A stretch of 64,000 bases of DNA from Longimicrobiales bacterium (GCA_951828585.1 OX639991.1:4074001-4138000), one strand, 5' to 3'. Counted from the stretch's first letter, positions 54,321 to 63,179 are shown. Translations and numbers: made by a program. The notes: generated by a model not told the origin, from the letters alone.

Positions 54321-56420
54321 GTGACCGTACGCACGCTTGCGCTGGCGGGACTGGCCTTCGCGGCCGCGCCGCTTCCAGCGTCCCCCGCGCACGCCCAGAC
54401 CGAAGAGGGCGACACCATCACCCTGCCGCCCGTCGTGGTGTCCGTGCTTCGGTCGCCGGTGCGGCTGGACCGCCTCCCCTTCGCGGCCTCGGTGATGGCC
54501 GGCCCCGACCTCGCGGAGGGCACCGCCGGTCTCTTCATCGAGGAGGCCCTGCACGCCCTGCCGGGGGTGAGGGTGCAGAACCGTTACAACGCCTCGGTCG
54601 GCGAGAGGATTTCGATCCGCGGTTTTGGCGCCCGCTCCCAGTTCGGCGTCCGGGGCATCAAGATCCTCGTCGACGGGATTCCGGCCACCCTTCCCGACGG
54701 CCAAACCACCCTGGATCACCTGGACGTGGGTTCGCTGGGACGGGTGGAGGCGCTGCGGGGGCCCGCTGCCGCGCTGTACGGGAACGGCGCGGGCGGGGTG
54801 ATCCTGTTTCGTAGTGCAATGCCGTTCGGAGGCGCCTACCGGCAGCAGGCGACGGTCGTGGCGGGCTCCGACGGGTTGCTCAGACTGCAGGCGACGGGCT
54901 CGGGGACGGCCGGCGGGATCGGTGTCCGCGCCAGCGTGGCGCGTAGCGTATTCGACGGATTCCGGGACAACGTCTCCGACTCGGGAGAAGATCCGTACAG
55001 CCGGGCGGAACGGACCACCGTCAACGCCGCTCTGACCTCGGCGGCCGGCGGCGGCACCCTGGCGCTCCAGCTGAGCGGACTCGACCTCGACGCGCTCAAC
55101 CCGGGTTCGCTTCCGGCCGACCTGTTCGAGGAGGGCAGCAACCAGGCGTGGGGCTTCAATGTGGCGCGGAAGACCCGCAAGGACGTCAGGCAGGGCCAGG
55201 CGGGGGTGAGCTGGAGCGGGCCGCTGGGCGGGCTCGACGGCGTGTTCTCGGTATACGGGGTGAGGCGGGAGCTGGACAACCCGATCCCGACCCGGGTGAT
55301 CGACCTGAAGCGAAGCGGGGGGGGCGTGCGCGCGGCGCTGGGCAGGGAGTGGGGAGGGGGCGATCGGGCGGGCCGGGTGGACTTCGGGGTGGAGGGCGAG
55401 TTTCAGGGCGACGACCGCCGGAACTACGCCAATCAGGGGGGCGAAGCTGGGGACCTGCAGGTGGACCAGCAGGAAAACGTGCGGGCCATGGCGGTCTTCG
55501 GGCAGTTCCGTCTGCCCCTGGGCACGCGCCTGGAGACGATGGGGGCCCTTCGTGTCGACCGCTTCAACTTCAGCGCGGATGACCGGCTGGTGGGAACCGA
55601 CAACCCCGACGACTCCGGAGACCGCGCCATGGGCGGCATCAGCCCGTCCTTCGGGCTGCACCTGGACCTGGGCGATCACGGTGTCTTCGCCTCGGTCGCC
55701 CGCTCCTTCGAAACGCCCACCACGACCGAACTCGCCAACCAGCCCGACCGCGCCGGAGGCTTCAATCCCGGACTGGAACCCCAGCGGGGATGGACCCTCG
55801 AAGGCGGCCTCCGCGGCACGCTGGGAAACCGCGCCGCCTACGATATCACGGTCTTCAACACGACCCTGACGAACCAGCTGGTCCCCTTCGAGGTCCCGGA
55901 CGCGCCAGGACGGACGTTCTACCGCAACGCCGGGGGGTCCCGGGTTCGGGGGTTCGAATTCTTCACCCGCACCGAGCTGTCGTCACTGCTGACGGCTCGG
56001 CTCGCGTACGGGTACGTTGACGCCCGCTTCAACGAGTTCACCGTCGGCGACGACACCTTCGACGGCAACCGCGTCCCCGGCCTCGCCCCGCACCGGCTGG
56101 AGGGCGCGTTGCGGATGGGTCGCGGGGTGTGGTACGGCGAGGTACGCGTCGAAACCAGAGGCGAGGTCCCCGCCAATGACGCCAACGACGCCAACGCCGA
56201 CGCCTTCACCCTCGTCGAGTTGCGTTTCGGGGCCACGGGCGTCCGCGCGGGAAATCTTCGCCTCTCACCGTTCGCCGCCGTGACCAACGTGACCGATGCG
56301 CGCTACGCCTCCTCGGTCGTGGTCAACGCCTTCGGCGGGCGCTACTTCGAGCCCGGGCCCGGCCGTGGTGGCTATGTGGGGCTGTCGCTGACCTGGGAAT
56401 CTGCATCGGAGCCGCGCTGA
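54321..56420 (+). CDS. TonB-dependent outer membrane receptor
   Basis: The 699-residue receptor has a signal peptide (LALAGLAFAAAPLPASPAHA). The plug domain spans about residues 35-160 (VVVSVLRSPVRLDRLPFAAS, ISIRGFGARSQFGVRGIKIL, VDGIPATLPDGQTTLD, VEALRGPAAALYGNGAGGVI). A ~540-residue beta barrel follows and ends in the aromatic-rich terminal strand GYVGLSLTWESASEPR. Unlike the two plug-only proteins upstream, this one is complete. Sequence style (FecA/PupA-like) suggests a small iron chelate or vitamin, but the ligand cannot be assigned. The start is taken as GTG at 54321 with a weak GAGAA; a longer frame adds unconserved residues. Its 3' end overlaps the convergent phosphodiester glycosidase-like gene by 49 nt. 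Confidence 0.93.
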   Translation: MTVRTLALAGLAFAAAPLPASPAHAQTEEGDTITLPPVVVSVLRSPVRLDRLPFAASVMAGPDLAEGTAGLFIEEALHALPGVRVQNRYNASVGERISIRGFGARSQFGVRGIKILVDGIPATLPDGQTTLDHLDVGSLGRVEALRGPAAALYGNGAGGVILFRSAMPFGGAYRQQATVVAGSDGLLRLQATGSGTAGGIGVRASVARSVFDGFRDNVSDSGEDPYSRAERTTVNAALTSAAGGGTLALQLSGLDLDALNPGSLPADLFEEGSNQAWGFNVARKTRKDVRQGQAGVSWSGPLGGLDGVFSVYGVRRELDNPIPTRVIDLKRSGGGVRAALGREWGGGDRAGRVDFGVEGEFQGDDRRNYANQGGEAGDLQVDQQENVRAMAVFGQFRLPLGTRLETMGALRVDRFNFSADDRLVGTDNPDDSGDRAMGGISPSFGLHLDLGDHGVFASVARSFETPTTTELANQPDRAGGFNPGLEPQRGWTLEGGLRGTLGNRAAYDITVFNTTLTNQLVPFEVPDAPGRTFYRNAGGSRVRGFEFFTRTELSSLLTARLAYGYVDARFNEFTVGDDTFDGNRVPGLAPHRLEGALRMGRGVWYGEVRVETRGEVPANDANDANADAFTLVELRFGATGVRAGNLRLSPFAAVTNVTDARYASSVVVNAFGGRYFEPGPGRGGYVGLSLTWESASEPR

Positions 56421-57337
56421 CCGTTTTCGCAGGCGGCCCCGTCTTGCACGAGCCACAGACTGTTGCCGACCGGGCGCTCCCCAGTGGCGTCCGAGGGACT
56501 GCTGACCATCCATCCCCCCACGGTCATTGCCGACGACCCGCCACCGTCGAGGTTGAGCGCCTCCGCCACGCCGAGGGCCAGGAAGAGTTCCGTCAGCTCC
56601 GGCAGCGACATCCCGGCCGAATGGGGCATCTGGCGTCCGTCGACCACGACCAGCCAGAGAATACCGCTGCCGGGGTCGAAGCCCACCGCCGTGCGCGGAT
56701 GACGCGCGGCCGCGAAGTCCGGCCGGTCCCCCACCTCGAGGTCCCCCACCCGGATTCCACCGTCCAGCAACTCGGGGAAGCCTCCCACGACCTGAAGCCC
56801 CTCCGTCGCGGCACGGTTGTCGGCGGACGAGGCATCGGGTCCGATCCGGGGAACACGGCCTCCGTCCCACGCAATGGCAGGCCGGCGCGAACTGCGTTCC
56901 GTCTCGGACGTGACCTCCGGCCCCACCGGAGCACCGCCCGGGGAGAAGAAGTCTCCGTTGACACCGGCCAGAGCCACCACCTCGCCGTTCGGTGACATCG
57001 CCGTCACGGTCTTGCGCATGCGGGTCGTTCCATCCTCCGCCAGCGCGGGGACCACGACGAGTTCGAGTTCGCAACGGTTGAGGTCGGCCGCCAACAGGTG
57101 GAGCGCCCACGGACCGCGTGGGGACCAGGCAAAGTGGTAGGAGACACCGTCCGAAACCGCGCTGCCCCGCACGGAATCGGGCGCCAGCCATTCGAGCACC
57201 GCCGCGGGCAGCGGCGGGTCGGCATCGACATGCCGGTCCGGCGCCACACAGGCGAAAACGGCGAGGACCGCGATCCCCACAACATGGAGACACGCGGGGC
57301 GCGCCAGGCGAACAGGATTGTGCGCCACGGGTATCAT
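56372..57337 (-). CDS. Phosphodiester glycosidase (NAGPA-like) family lipoprotein
   Basis: The 321-residue protein carries a lipoprotein-type signal (GIAVLAVFAC). Its domain matches the phosphodiester glycosidase family (N-acetylglucosamine-1-phosphodiester alpha-N-acetylglucosaminidase-like): ALAGVNGDFFSPGGAPVGPE, RHPRTAVGFDPGSGILWLVV, VVDGRQMPHSAGMSLPELTE, and GVAEALNLDGGGSSAMTVGG, which are the family hallmarks. These proteins often act on cell-envelope glycopolymers. The ATG at 57337 is preferred over the longer frame; no strong SD. It is divergent from the small gene at 57438 and its 3' end overlaps the TonB receptor gene. Confidence 0.88.
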   Translation of the reverse strand: MIPVAHNPVRLARPACLHVVGIAVLAVFACVAPDRHVDADPPLPAAVLEWLAPDSVRGSAVSDGVSYHFAWSPRGPWALHLLAADLNRCELELVVVPALAEDGTTRMRKTVTAMSPNGEVVALAGVNGDFFSPGGAPVGPEVTSETERSSRRPAIAWDGGRVPRIGPDASSADNRAATEGLQVVGGFPELLDGGIRVGDLEVGDRPDFAAARHPRTAVGFDPGSGILWLVVVDGRQMPHSAGMSLPELTELFLALGVAEALNLDGGGSSAMTVGGWMVSSPSDATGERPVGNSLWLVQDGAACENGQRGSDADSQVSDSPT

Positions 57338-57437
57338 CGGGTGAATTCCGGCCTGGTCTTCTGGATTCGGATGATCGGGCCGGCTTCTCCATTCCCGGTC
57401 TGGAAACCACCCCGTCGAACCAGTATACTCCCGCATC

Positions 57438-57953
57438 ATGACCCTGTCGCCCCCCGCCCCCGCCCGCGCGCTCCGGCCTCTCCTCGCGGCGGCGATCCTC
57501 GCCACTACCATGACCGTCGCCACAACCGGCGGCGCCTCGGCCCAGTACCGCTTCGGAATCTCCCTCGGCGGCGCGAGCACGGTGGCCCTGGTGGTCGAGC
57601 ACCGATGGGCGCATCAGGGCCTCGAAGTGCAGGCGGGAACCTGGCAGTTCCGCGACCTGAGCCTTTCGGTCACCGCCAGGCAGTACGTCGGCTCCTACCA
57701 GGTCGAGCCGTTCGTGGGTGTGGGGCTGTGGGGGATCGTGGCCCGCGCGGAGGAGGGCACCGGCTACGGCCTGATCGCTCGCATCCCGACCGGCCTCAAC
57801 TGGGACATCGGGTCGCGGCACGCGGTGTCGATGAACATCTACCTCAATCGGGCTCTCGCCCTGAAACGCCCGGATCCGGAGGATCGGCGGCCGCCACGCA
57901 GAACGCTGATCCCGCTGCCGGAGTTCAGCTACAGGTTCCAGTCCGGAGGCTGA
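57438..57953 (+). CDS. Small secreted beta-rich protein of unknown function
   Basis: The 171-residue exported protein has a signal peptide (LRPLLAAAILATTMTVATTG, cleavage near GASAQ). The mature part alternates hydrophobic and polar residues (FGISLGGASTVALVVEHRWA, YQVEPFVGVGLWGIVARAEE, HAVSMNIYLNRALAL) and ends with an aromatic residue in FSYRF, which suggests a small eight-strand outer-membrane barrel (inference). The ATG at 57438 lies 100 nt from the divergent glycosidase gene. Its stop is 1 nt from the convergent thrC stop. No family recognised. Confidence 0.7.
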   Translation: MTLSPPAPARALRPLLAAAILATTMTVATTGGASAQYRFGISLGGASTVALVVEHRWAHQGLEVQAGTWQFRDLSLSVTARQYVGSYQVEPFVGVGLWGIVARAEEGTGYGLIARIPTGLNWDIGSRHAVSMNIYLNRALALKRPDPEDRRPPRRTLIPLPEFSYRFQSGG

Positions 57954-57954
57954 G

Positions 57955-59145
57955 TCACCCCACCGGCTCCATCCCCACATACTTGAGCCCGCTGCCGGTG
58001 TTGAAGAGGACCACCTCGTCTCCGGCATCGATGAGTCCCATCTCGCGCAGCCGGGGCACCGCCGCGGCCGTGGCCCCTCCCTCCGGCGCCGCGAAGATCC
58101 CCGTCGCCGCCCCCATCCTCCCCACCCACTCCTCCATTTCGCCGTCGGGCACCGCCACCGCCCCGCCCCCCGACTCCCGGATCGCGCGCAGAATCAGAAA
58201 GTCCCCCACGGCCCCCGGCACCCTGAGCCCGGCCGCATACGTTGCGGCGCCCTCCCACATCCCCGCCTCCCCCACTCCGCGTTCCCACGCCCGCACCATG
58301 GGGGCGCAGCCCGCGGCCTGGACCGAGAACATCCGCGGACGCTCGCCCCCGATCCAGCCCAGCGCCTCCATCTCCGCAAAGGCTTTCCACATCCCGATCA
58401 GCCCCGTGCCGCCCCCCGTGGGGTACACGATCGCATCCGGAAGGCGTCCGCCCAACTGCTCGAACAGCTCATATCCCATCGTCTTCTTCCCCTCCAGCCG
58501 GTACGGCTCCTTGAGGGTGGACAGGTCCCACCATCCGGCCTCGTCGCAGCGTTGCCGAACGATTCTGCCGCAATCGCTGATCAGACCCTCCAGGAGCTGC
58601 ACATCGGCTCCCAGCGCGCCGATCTCGGCCAGGATGGGCACCGGCGTGTCCGTCGGTACGACGACGTGGACCGGCATCCCGGCGGCGGCGCCGTAGGCCG
58701 CGGTGGATCCGGCCGCGTTGCCCGCGGAAGGAATTGCCAGCTCGCGCGCGCCGAGCTCCAGGGCGCGGGAAACGGCCATGCACAGCCCGCGGTCCTTGAA
58801 TGAGCCGGTCGGGTTCTGTCCCTCGTCCTTGATCCACAGCCTCCCCACCCCAAGCGAGCGGGCCATGCGGGGCGACTCCAGCAGCGGCGTGAACCCCTCG
58901 CCCAGCGTGACCCTGCAGGCCAGGTCACGCACCGGCAGCACCTCTTCGTAGCGCCAGAGCGTGGGTGGGCGGCAGGCGACGGCCCAGGGGGTGAAGCGGT
59001 CCCGGATGGCGTCGAGGTCGTAGCGGGCGAGCAGCGGCTTGCCGGCCGGTGAGAGACCGATCAGCTGCTCGGACTCAAAGGTCTCGCCGGTGGCGCCGCA
59101 TTCCAGGAAGGCGGCGCCGGGGAGGTCGGGGGCTGGGTGGCTCAT
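57955..59145 (-). CDS. thrC: Threonine synthase
   Basis: PLP-dependent conversion of O-phosphohomoserine to threonine. The 396 residues show an N-terminal segment with FLECGATGETFESEQL, then PPTLWRYEEVLPVRD, VTLGEGFTPLLESPRMARSL, the Schiff-base lysine in NPTGSFKDRGLCMAVSRA, SAGNAAGSTAAYGAAAGMPV (AGN substrate loop), VYPTGGGTGLIGMWKAFAEM (Gly-rich phosphate loop) and EGGATAAAVPRL. This is the short, class 1-like form; no ACT domain is present. It could be confused with threonine dehydratase, but the N-terminal CGATGE segment favours threonine synthase. Convergent with the small secreted gene, 1 nt apart. Confidence 0.92.
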   Translation of the reverse strand: MSHPAPDLPGAAFLECGATGETFESEQLIGLSPAGKPLLARYDLDAIRDRFTPWAVACRPPTLWRYEEVLPVRDLACRVTLGEGFTPLLESPRMARSLGVGRLWIKDEGQNPTGSFKDRGLCMAVSRALELGARELAIPSAGNAAGSTAAYGAAAGMPVHVVVPTDTPVPILAEIGALGADVQLLEGLISDCGRIVRQRCDEAGWWDLSTLKEPYRLEGKKTMGYELFEQLGGRLPDAIVYPTGGGTGLIGMWKAFAEMEALGWIGGERPRMFSVQAAGCAPMVRAWERGVGEAGMWEGAATYAAGLRVPGAVGDFLILRAIRESGGGAVAVPDGEMEEWVGRMGAATGIFAAPEGGATAAAVPRLREMGLIDAGDEVVLFNTGSGLKYVGMEPVG

Positions 59146-59234
59146 CGAGGGGTCTCGGGGTTGGGGGGGGGTGTGAGGATGGTGGCGCTGAAAGCTGGCC
59201 TCCTCGCTGCCGGGGTGGAAGACTGCGGGGACCA

Positions 59235-59482
59235 GCAGCCCGTGGAAAAAACCCTCCCGGCATTCGAGCGGCGATGCATCCGTGCTGGATCGCTTCGCTT
59301 CAGGCTGTTCATGATGTCAAGGAAACGTTACATAATGTAATGTATAGTATACATACTGCCGCTCAAAGGCTTCGCTCTGCGTTGCTCCTCGGGCAAACAT
59401 CTCTGCTATTCCCCTCTCGTCGCGCCTTGCCAGCCCGGCGGCTCACCGCTCCCGGTGCTCGCAGGGCTTATCCACGGACTGC
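59235..59482 (-). repeat. Diverged copy of the 174-bp MITE-like repeat carrying a 77-bp insertion
   Basis: Opposite in orientation to the 5-kb array. It starts GCAGCCCGTGG and ends CCACGGACTGC, the same terminal inverted repeats, and shares the internal landmarks CATTCGAGCGGCGATGCATC and GCGTTGCTCCTCGGGC. Compared with the intact units it has an extra 77 bp (59300-59376): the seven bases CTTCGCT occur once in intact copies but flank the insertion here at 59293-59299 and 59370-59376, like a target-site duplication. The insert contains an A+T-rich double palindrome (TTACAT-A-ATGTAA, TGTATA-G-TATACA). The whole element lies in the 370-bp gap between thrC and the sigma factor gene; nothing else is recognised there. 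Confidence 0.8.
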
Positions 59483-59515
59483 CCGGGCAACCCTAAATTG
59501 TACTGACCGCGTCTC

Positions 59516-60166
59516 ATGGGCGACGGCAGGGAAGCAGGGCTTGTTCCAGCGGGAACAGTCCATCCGGTTCAAACGTGCCCACGGGCACCTCAACCTGGAT
59601 CCAGAGACATCGAAGCCCAACTGATTCGCCGCGCGTGCGAGGGAGACGGCCGGGCCGTCCGGGCCCTCTACGACCGCTATTCCCCCCGGGTGTACGCCGT
59701 GGTGCGGCGGATCGCGGGCGACGATGATCTGGCGGAGGACTACGCCCAGGAAGCGTGGATTCGAGCCATTCGGGCTCTTCCCACCTTCCGCGGCGAGGCT
59801 CGCTTCTCCACCTGGCTGCACCGGATCGCCGTAAATTCGGCGCTCCAGGCGGTCAGAAAGGAGAAGAACAGACGGAAACGCGAGGTGCCACTGCCCGACG
59901 TCATACCGGTGCCGCCCCGCATGGGGGACACGCTCATGCAGCGCAAACTGGAGGAGGCGCTCGCACAACTCCCCGACGGAATGAGAAAGGTTTTGATTCT
60001 GCACGACGTCGAAGGCTACACCCACGAAGAAATCGGCACCGCCCTGGGGGTGACCTCGGGAACGTCCAAGTCCCAGTTGTTCAAGGCGCGGGCGAAGATG
60101 CGGCGCATGCTCAAAGGATACGAAAACGAAACACATCCCAAGGAAATCGAAGCATGGAGCGTTTGA
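59516..60166 (+). CDS. ECF-type RNA polymerase sigma factor
   Basis: Alternative sigma factor of the extracytoplasmic function group. Region 2 shows IRRACEGDGRAVRALYDRYS, VYAVVRRIAGDDDLAEDYAQ and EAWIRAIRALPTFRGEARF; region 4 shows LEEALAQLPDGMRKVLILHD and VEGYTHEEIGTALGVTSGTS, a helix-turn-helix. There is no region 3, as expected. The ATG at 59516 gives a ~35-residue N-terminal extension without family similarity, and no SD is visible, so the true start may be later. It overlaps the anti-sigma gene by 13 nt. The DNA just upstream is a MITE copy, so the promoter may lie in or near that element. Confidence 0.93.
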   Translation: MGDGREAGLVPAGTVHPVQTCPRAPQPGSRDIEAQLIRRACEGDGRAVRALYDRYSPRVYAVVRRIAGDDDLAEDYAQEAWIRAIRALPTFRGEARFSTWLHRIAVNSALQAVRKEKNRRKREVPLPDVIPVPPRMGDTLMQRKLEEALAQLPDGMRKVLILHDVEGYTHEEIGTALGVTSGTSKSQLFKARAKMRRMLKGYENETHPKEIEAWSV

Positions 60167-60795
60167 ATCTGGAACAGTTGGCTCGGCTGGTCGATGAGCC
60201 GCCGACGCCGGAAGAAAGGGCGGTCCTGGAGGGAAACCCCGGTCTGCGGCGGGAGCTGGATGCGCTACGGTCCCAGACCGAGGCGCTGGGCGATCTCCCC
60301 GCGGTGCTTCCCCCTCCCGGTGGCTGGCACGAACTCGAGAAGATGCTCATGGCGGCGGGCCTTGTCTTCGGCCGCCGCGACAACGTCCACCTGTGGCGGA
60401 AGTGGCTGCAGGTGGCGGCCGCCCTGGTGATCTTCGTCGGCGGCACCGCTTTCGGCTGGATGACGGGCTCCGCCCCGGACGGCATCGGCAGTGAGGGTTC
60501 CGGGTCAGGGTCGGCGTCCTATGCGTCGATCGAGGAGGGCATCGCGGCCGTGGACGAAGCAGCCAGACAGTATAGGACCGTCTACGGAGAATTCCAGCAA
60601 TTCGTGAGCGCCCAGGGGCTGCAGCGTCGTTCCCGGGATCCCGCCGCGGAACTGGCCGCGCTCGAGACGGTCATGGCCGCCAGCCGCGCGGCCATGGAGC
60701 AGTCTCCCGGCGACCAGTTCTGGCCCGAGCTCTTCGTACGCTCGCTCGCGGAGCACGACCAGACCATCCGGCAGTTCATGGCGGATTGGCGCTGA
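60154..60795 (+). CDS. Membrane-anchored anti-sigma factor-like protein
   Basis: The 213-residue protein has an N-terminal cytoplasmic segment (ERLNLEQLARLVDEPPTPEE) that looks like a sigma-binding helical region. A single transmembrane helix lies at about residues 87-105 (WLQVAAALVIFVGGTAFGWM), followed by a periplasmic helical domain (YASIEEGIAAVDEAARQYRT). No zinc-binding HxxxCxxC motif is present, so it is not a ZAS-type anti-sigma factor. The ATG at 60154 has AAGGA 8 nt upstream and lies inside the end of the sigma gene. Position and topology argue for control of that sigma factor; direct similarity is weak. Confidence 0.72.
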   Translation: MERLNLEQLARLVDEPPTPEERAVLEGNPGLRRELDALRSQTEALGDLPAVLPPPGGWHELEKMLMAAGLVFGRRDNVHLWRKWLQVAAALVIFVGGTAFGWMTGSAPDGIGSEGSGSGSASYASIEEGIAAVDEAARQYRTVYGEFQQFVSAQGLQRRSRDPAAELAALETVMAASRAAMEQSPGDQFWPELFVRSLAEHDQTIRQFMADWR

Positions 60796-60799
60796 TACC

Positions 60800-61885
60800 G
60801 TGAACTCGCGTCTTCGTCCCGTTCCGCGATCACCCGGCCTGCTCGGGGTCCTGGCGGCGGTGGTCGCGAGTGTTTCGGCGGTGTCGGCTGCGAGCGCGGC
60901 ACAGGATACCCTGGACCTGCCGGAGCAGGGATGGATCGGGATCAGCCTCGCCATGGTTGAGGTCCCTCCAGCCGAGGCTCTCCAGAGTTCTGTCCGGTTC
61001 CTCGTCGGCGGCGTCTACCCGAACAGCCCCGCCGACCTCGCGGATATCGTTCCAGGCGACTGGTTTGTCTCCATCGACGGGAATCCGCTTTCCACCTACG
61101 AAACATGGCTGCGTTTCACCTCCGACCTGCAGCCGGGGCAGCCTGTCCTTCTCGTCGTCGGACGAAACGGGGATCGAAACGAGGTGACCGTGGTCGCGGA
61201 TCCGGCTCCGGCATTCATCGCTCCCAACCCCCTTGACCGGCTGGAGCGTACCATGGCGCGGTTCGACTCCATCGTGGACGCGTTTCTGGGCTACTCGCCC
61301 GCCGCCGTACCGTGGCCGTGGCACACCCCGGGGATCATCTTTCACGAAGGGTTCGAAGTTGATTCGGCCACGTTGACCGTCAGAGTCGGACCGCAGACCA
61401 CCACGGGAAGCGTGGTCGTGCGGCCCCACGAAGACGGGAGCGAGGTGACCGTGAGGCTGCAGCAGACCGTCGTCGAGGGTGCCGAGGCGGAATTGCTCCC
61501 CTCGGTCGGCGGTGGAGGGACGGGGTTGACGATGGGGCTGGACAGACTGGTCGAGGGCCGGCTTTCGGTCCTGACCCCCCGGCTTTTTGACGGCCCCGCG
61601 TTTCTGGTTCTGGGAGGCGTCCTGGTGCGGGATCTGACCACGGAACTGGGGCGCGACTACTTCGGAGTCGAGAAGGGCGTCCTGGTCACCGACGTAGTCC
61701 GGATGAGCCCGGGGCTGCAGGCGGGGTTCCGACCCGGCGACGTCATCGTGTCGGTGGAAGACAAGGCCTTCGAGGACGTAAGGGGGTTTCGTCTGCTTCT
61801 GGACGAACTCGATACCCCTATTGAACTTACGGTTGTTAGGCGCAAGGAGTCGATGAAGATCGTCTACCCGCGGCCGCGAGGGTAG
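60800..61885 (+). CDS. Secreted protein with two PDZ domains
   Basis: The 361-residue exported protein has a signal peptide (LLGVLAAVVASVSAVSAASA). PDZ-like domain 1 spans about residues 45-135 (GWIGISLAMVEVPPAEALQS, GDWFVSIDGNPLSTYETWLR). PDZ-like domain 2 spans about residues 275-355 (KGVLVTDVVRMSPGLQAGF, PGDVIVSVEDKAFEDVRGFR). A beta-rich central part of ~140 residues (VRVGPQTTTGSVVVRPHEDG) separates them. The GTG at 60800 lies 4 nt after the anti-sigma stop, so it is the third gene of that operon. A two-PDZ protein here could sense envelope stress ligands in the way PDZ domains do in DegS/RseP circuits; that is inference. The gene at 1257-2249 shares the layout. Confidence 0.8.
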   Translation: MNSRLRPVPRSPGLLGVLAAVVASVSAVSAASAAQDTLDLPEQGWIGISLAMVEVPPAEALQSSVRFLVGGVYPNSPADLADIVPGDWFVSIDGNPLSTYETWLRFTSDLQPGQPVLLVVGRNGDRNEVTVVADPAPAFIAPNPLDRLERTMARFDSIVDAFLGYSPAAVPWPWHTPGIIFHEGFEVDSATLTVRVGPQTTTGSVVVRPHEDGSEVTVRLQQTVVEGAEAELLPSVGGGGTGLTMGLDRLVEGRLSVLTPRLFDGPAFLVLGGVLVRDLTTELGRDYFGVEKGVLVTDVVRMSPGLQAGFRPGDVIVSVEDKAFEDVRGFRLLLDELDTPIELTVVRRKESMKIVYPRPRG

Positions 61886-61907
61886 TCGGCGGCGGCGTCC
61901 CTATCCG

Positions 61908-63122
61908 CTACTCGTACCGCAGGGCGTCGATCGGATCCAGGGTGGAGGCGCGCCGGGCCGGCCAGATCCCGAAGAAGAGTCCGATCACGATCGAGAAGCC
62001 CATGGCCACAATGACCGCTTCCACCGCAACCGCCGTGTCTCGCTCATAGAGCCGGGTCACAAGTTCGGCGCTGCCGAAGCCGAACCCCACTCCGAGAATC
62101 CCCCCCAGGAAACAGAGCACCAGCGCTTCAATCAGGAACTGGACGAGGATCGCCTTGCGGGTGGCGCCCAGCGCCTTGCGGACCCCGATCTCGCGGGTCC
62201 GTTCGGTGACGCTGACCAGCATGATGTTCATGATGCCGATGCCGCCCACCAGCAGACTCACGCCGGCGATGCCCACCAACAGCATGGTAAAGGTCTCGGC
62301 GGTCTCGCCCAGGGTCTCAAGAAAGTCGGAGGCCTGCTGGATCCTGAAGTCGGCGTCCTCGGTGGCCCGAATGCGGTGTTCGCGCCGGATGATCCGGTCG
62401 ATTTCGCCCCAGGCCGGTTCCAGCTCCTCCGGCGAAGGCGCGGCAACGTACACGGCGCGAAGCCAGTCGCGGTTGCCCATCACTCGGTACAGGGCCGTCG
62501 AGAGCGGAATGTAGACCTGCTCGTCCGGATTCTCCCACCCCATGCTGCCCTTTTCTTCGAGCACGCCGATCACCTCGAAGCGGATACCGCGAATCTGGAT
62601 TTCGCGACCGACGAGAAGCGCGGCCGGGGTGCTCAGTGCTTCCGGAATCGAATAGCCCAGCACGGCGACCCGCCGACGGCCCTGGAGTTCTCCTTCGTTG
62701 AAGACGCGGCCGTGCTCAAGGTGCCGCTCGTGCATGTCGAAGAAGGAGGGCCAGGTCCCGACCACCTGATTGGAGGAATTCCACCTCAGGTACGAAATCT
62801 GCAGACGGGTCTCGGCCTCCGGGGCGATGTCGTACATGGCCCCCATCTGGTCGCGAAGAGCCAGCGCATCGCTCTCTTCCAGGCGTGTACTTCCACCACG
62901 CACACCGCCCCACATGTTCTGCCCGGGACGTATGGTGAGAACGTTGGTCCCCATACGCTCGATCTGCGCCTGCACCGCCCGCTGTGCGCCCTCGCCCAGG
63001 GCGACCATCGTGATAACGGCACCCGTGCCGATCACGATGCCCAGCGTGGTGAGGCCGGAGCGCAGCAAGTTGGCCCGAATCGACGCCAGCGCGACGTTGA
63101 TGGTTTCTCTGAAGATGAACAT
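61908..63122 (-). CDS. MacB-like ABC transporter permease (no ATPase domain)
   Basis: The 404-residue membrane protein matches the permease half of MacB. An N-terminal helix (LTTLGIVIGTGAVITMVALG) precedes a large periplasmic domain (VGTWPSFFDMHERHLEHGRV, FNEGELQGRRRVAVLGYSIP). Three C-terminal helices follow: MLLVGIAGVSLLVGGIGIMN, LIEALVLCFLGGILGVGFGF, VIVAMGFSIVIGLFFGIWPA; the ending ARRASTLDPIDALRYE is a hallmark of the family. The ATP-binding subunit must be encoded elsewhere. Divergence from the preceding PDZ gene is by strand only (ends 22 nt apart, convergent). It lies directly downstream of a membrane fusion protein gene, so the two form a MacA/MacB-type export system. Confidence 0.93.
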   Translation of the reverse strand: MFIFRETINVALASIRANLLRSGLTTLGIVIGTGAVITMVALGEGAQRAVQAQIERMGTNVLTIRPGQNMWGGVRGGSTRLEESDALALRDQMGAMYDIAPEAETRLQISYLRWNSSNQVVGTWPSFFDMHERHLEHGRVFNEGELQGRRRVAVLGYSIPEALSTPAALLVGREIQIRGIRFEVIGVLEEKGSMGWENPDEQVYIPLSTALYRVMGNRDWLRAVYVAAPSPEELEPAWGEIDRIIRREHRIRATEDADFRIQQASDFLETLGETAETFTMLLVGIAGVSLLVGGIGIMNIMLVSVTERTREIGVRKALGATRKAILVQFLIEALVLCFLGGILGVGFGFGSAELVTRLYERDTAVAVEAVIVAMGFSIVIGLFFGIWPARRASTLDPIDALRYE

Positions 63123-63179
63123 GGAGGAAACCCCTTCTGGCTATGTTGTCAGGTGCGAACGAAGCGGACGTTCATGGGA

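Noticed and set aside
59468-59475. DnaA-box-like TTATCCAC, possible origin
   Set aside because: A single site formed by the end of the MITE copy; no cluster of boxes, no A+T-rich unwinding region of suitable size, and no dnaA or dnaN nearby.
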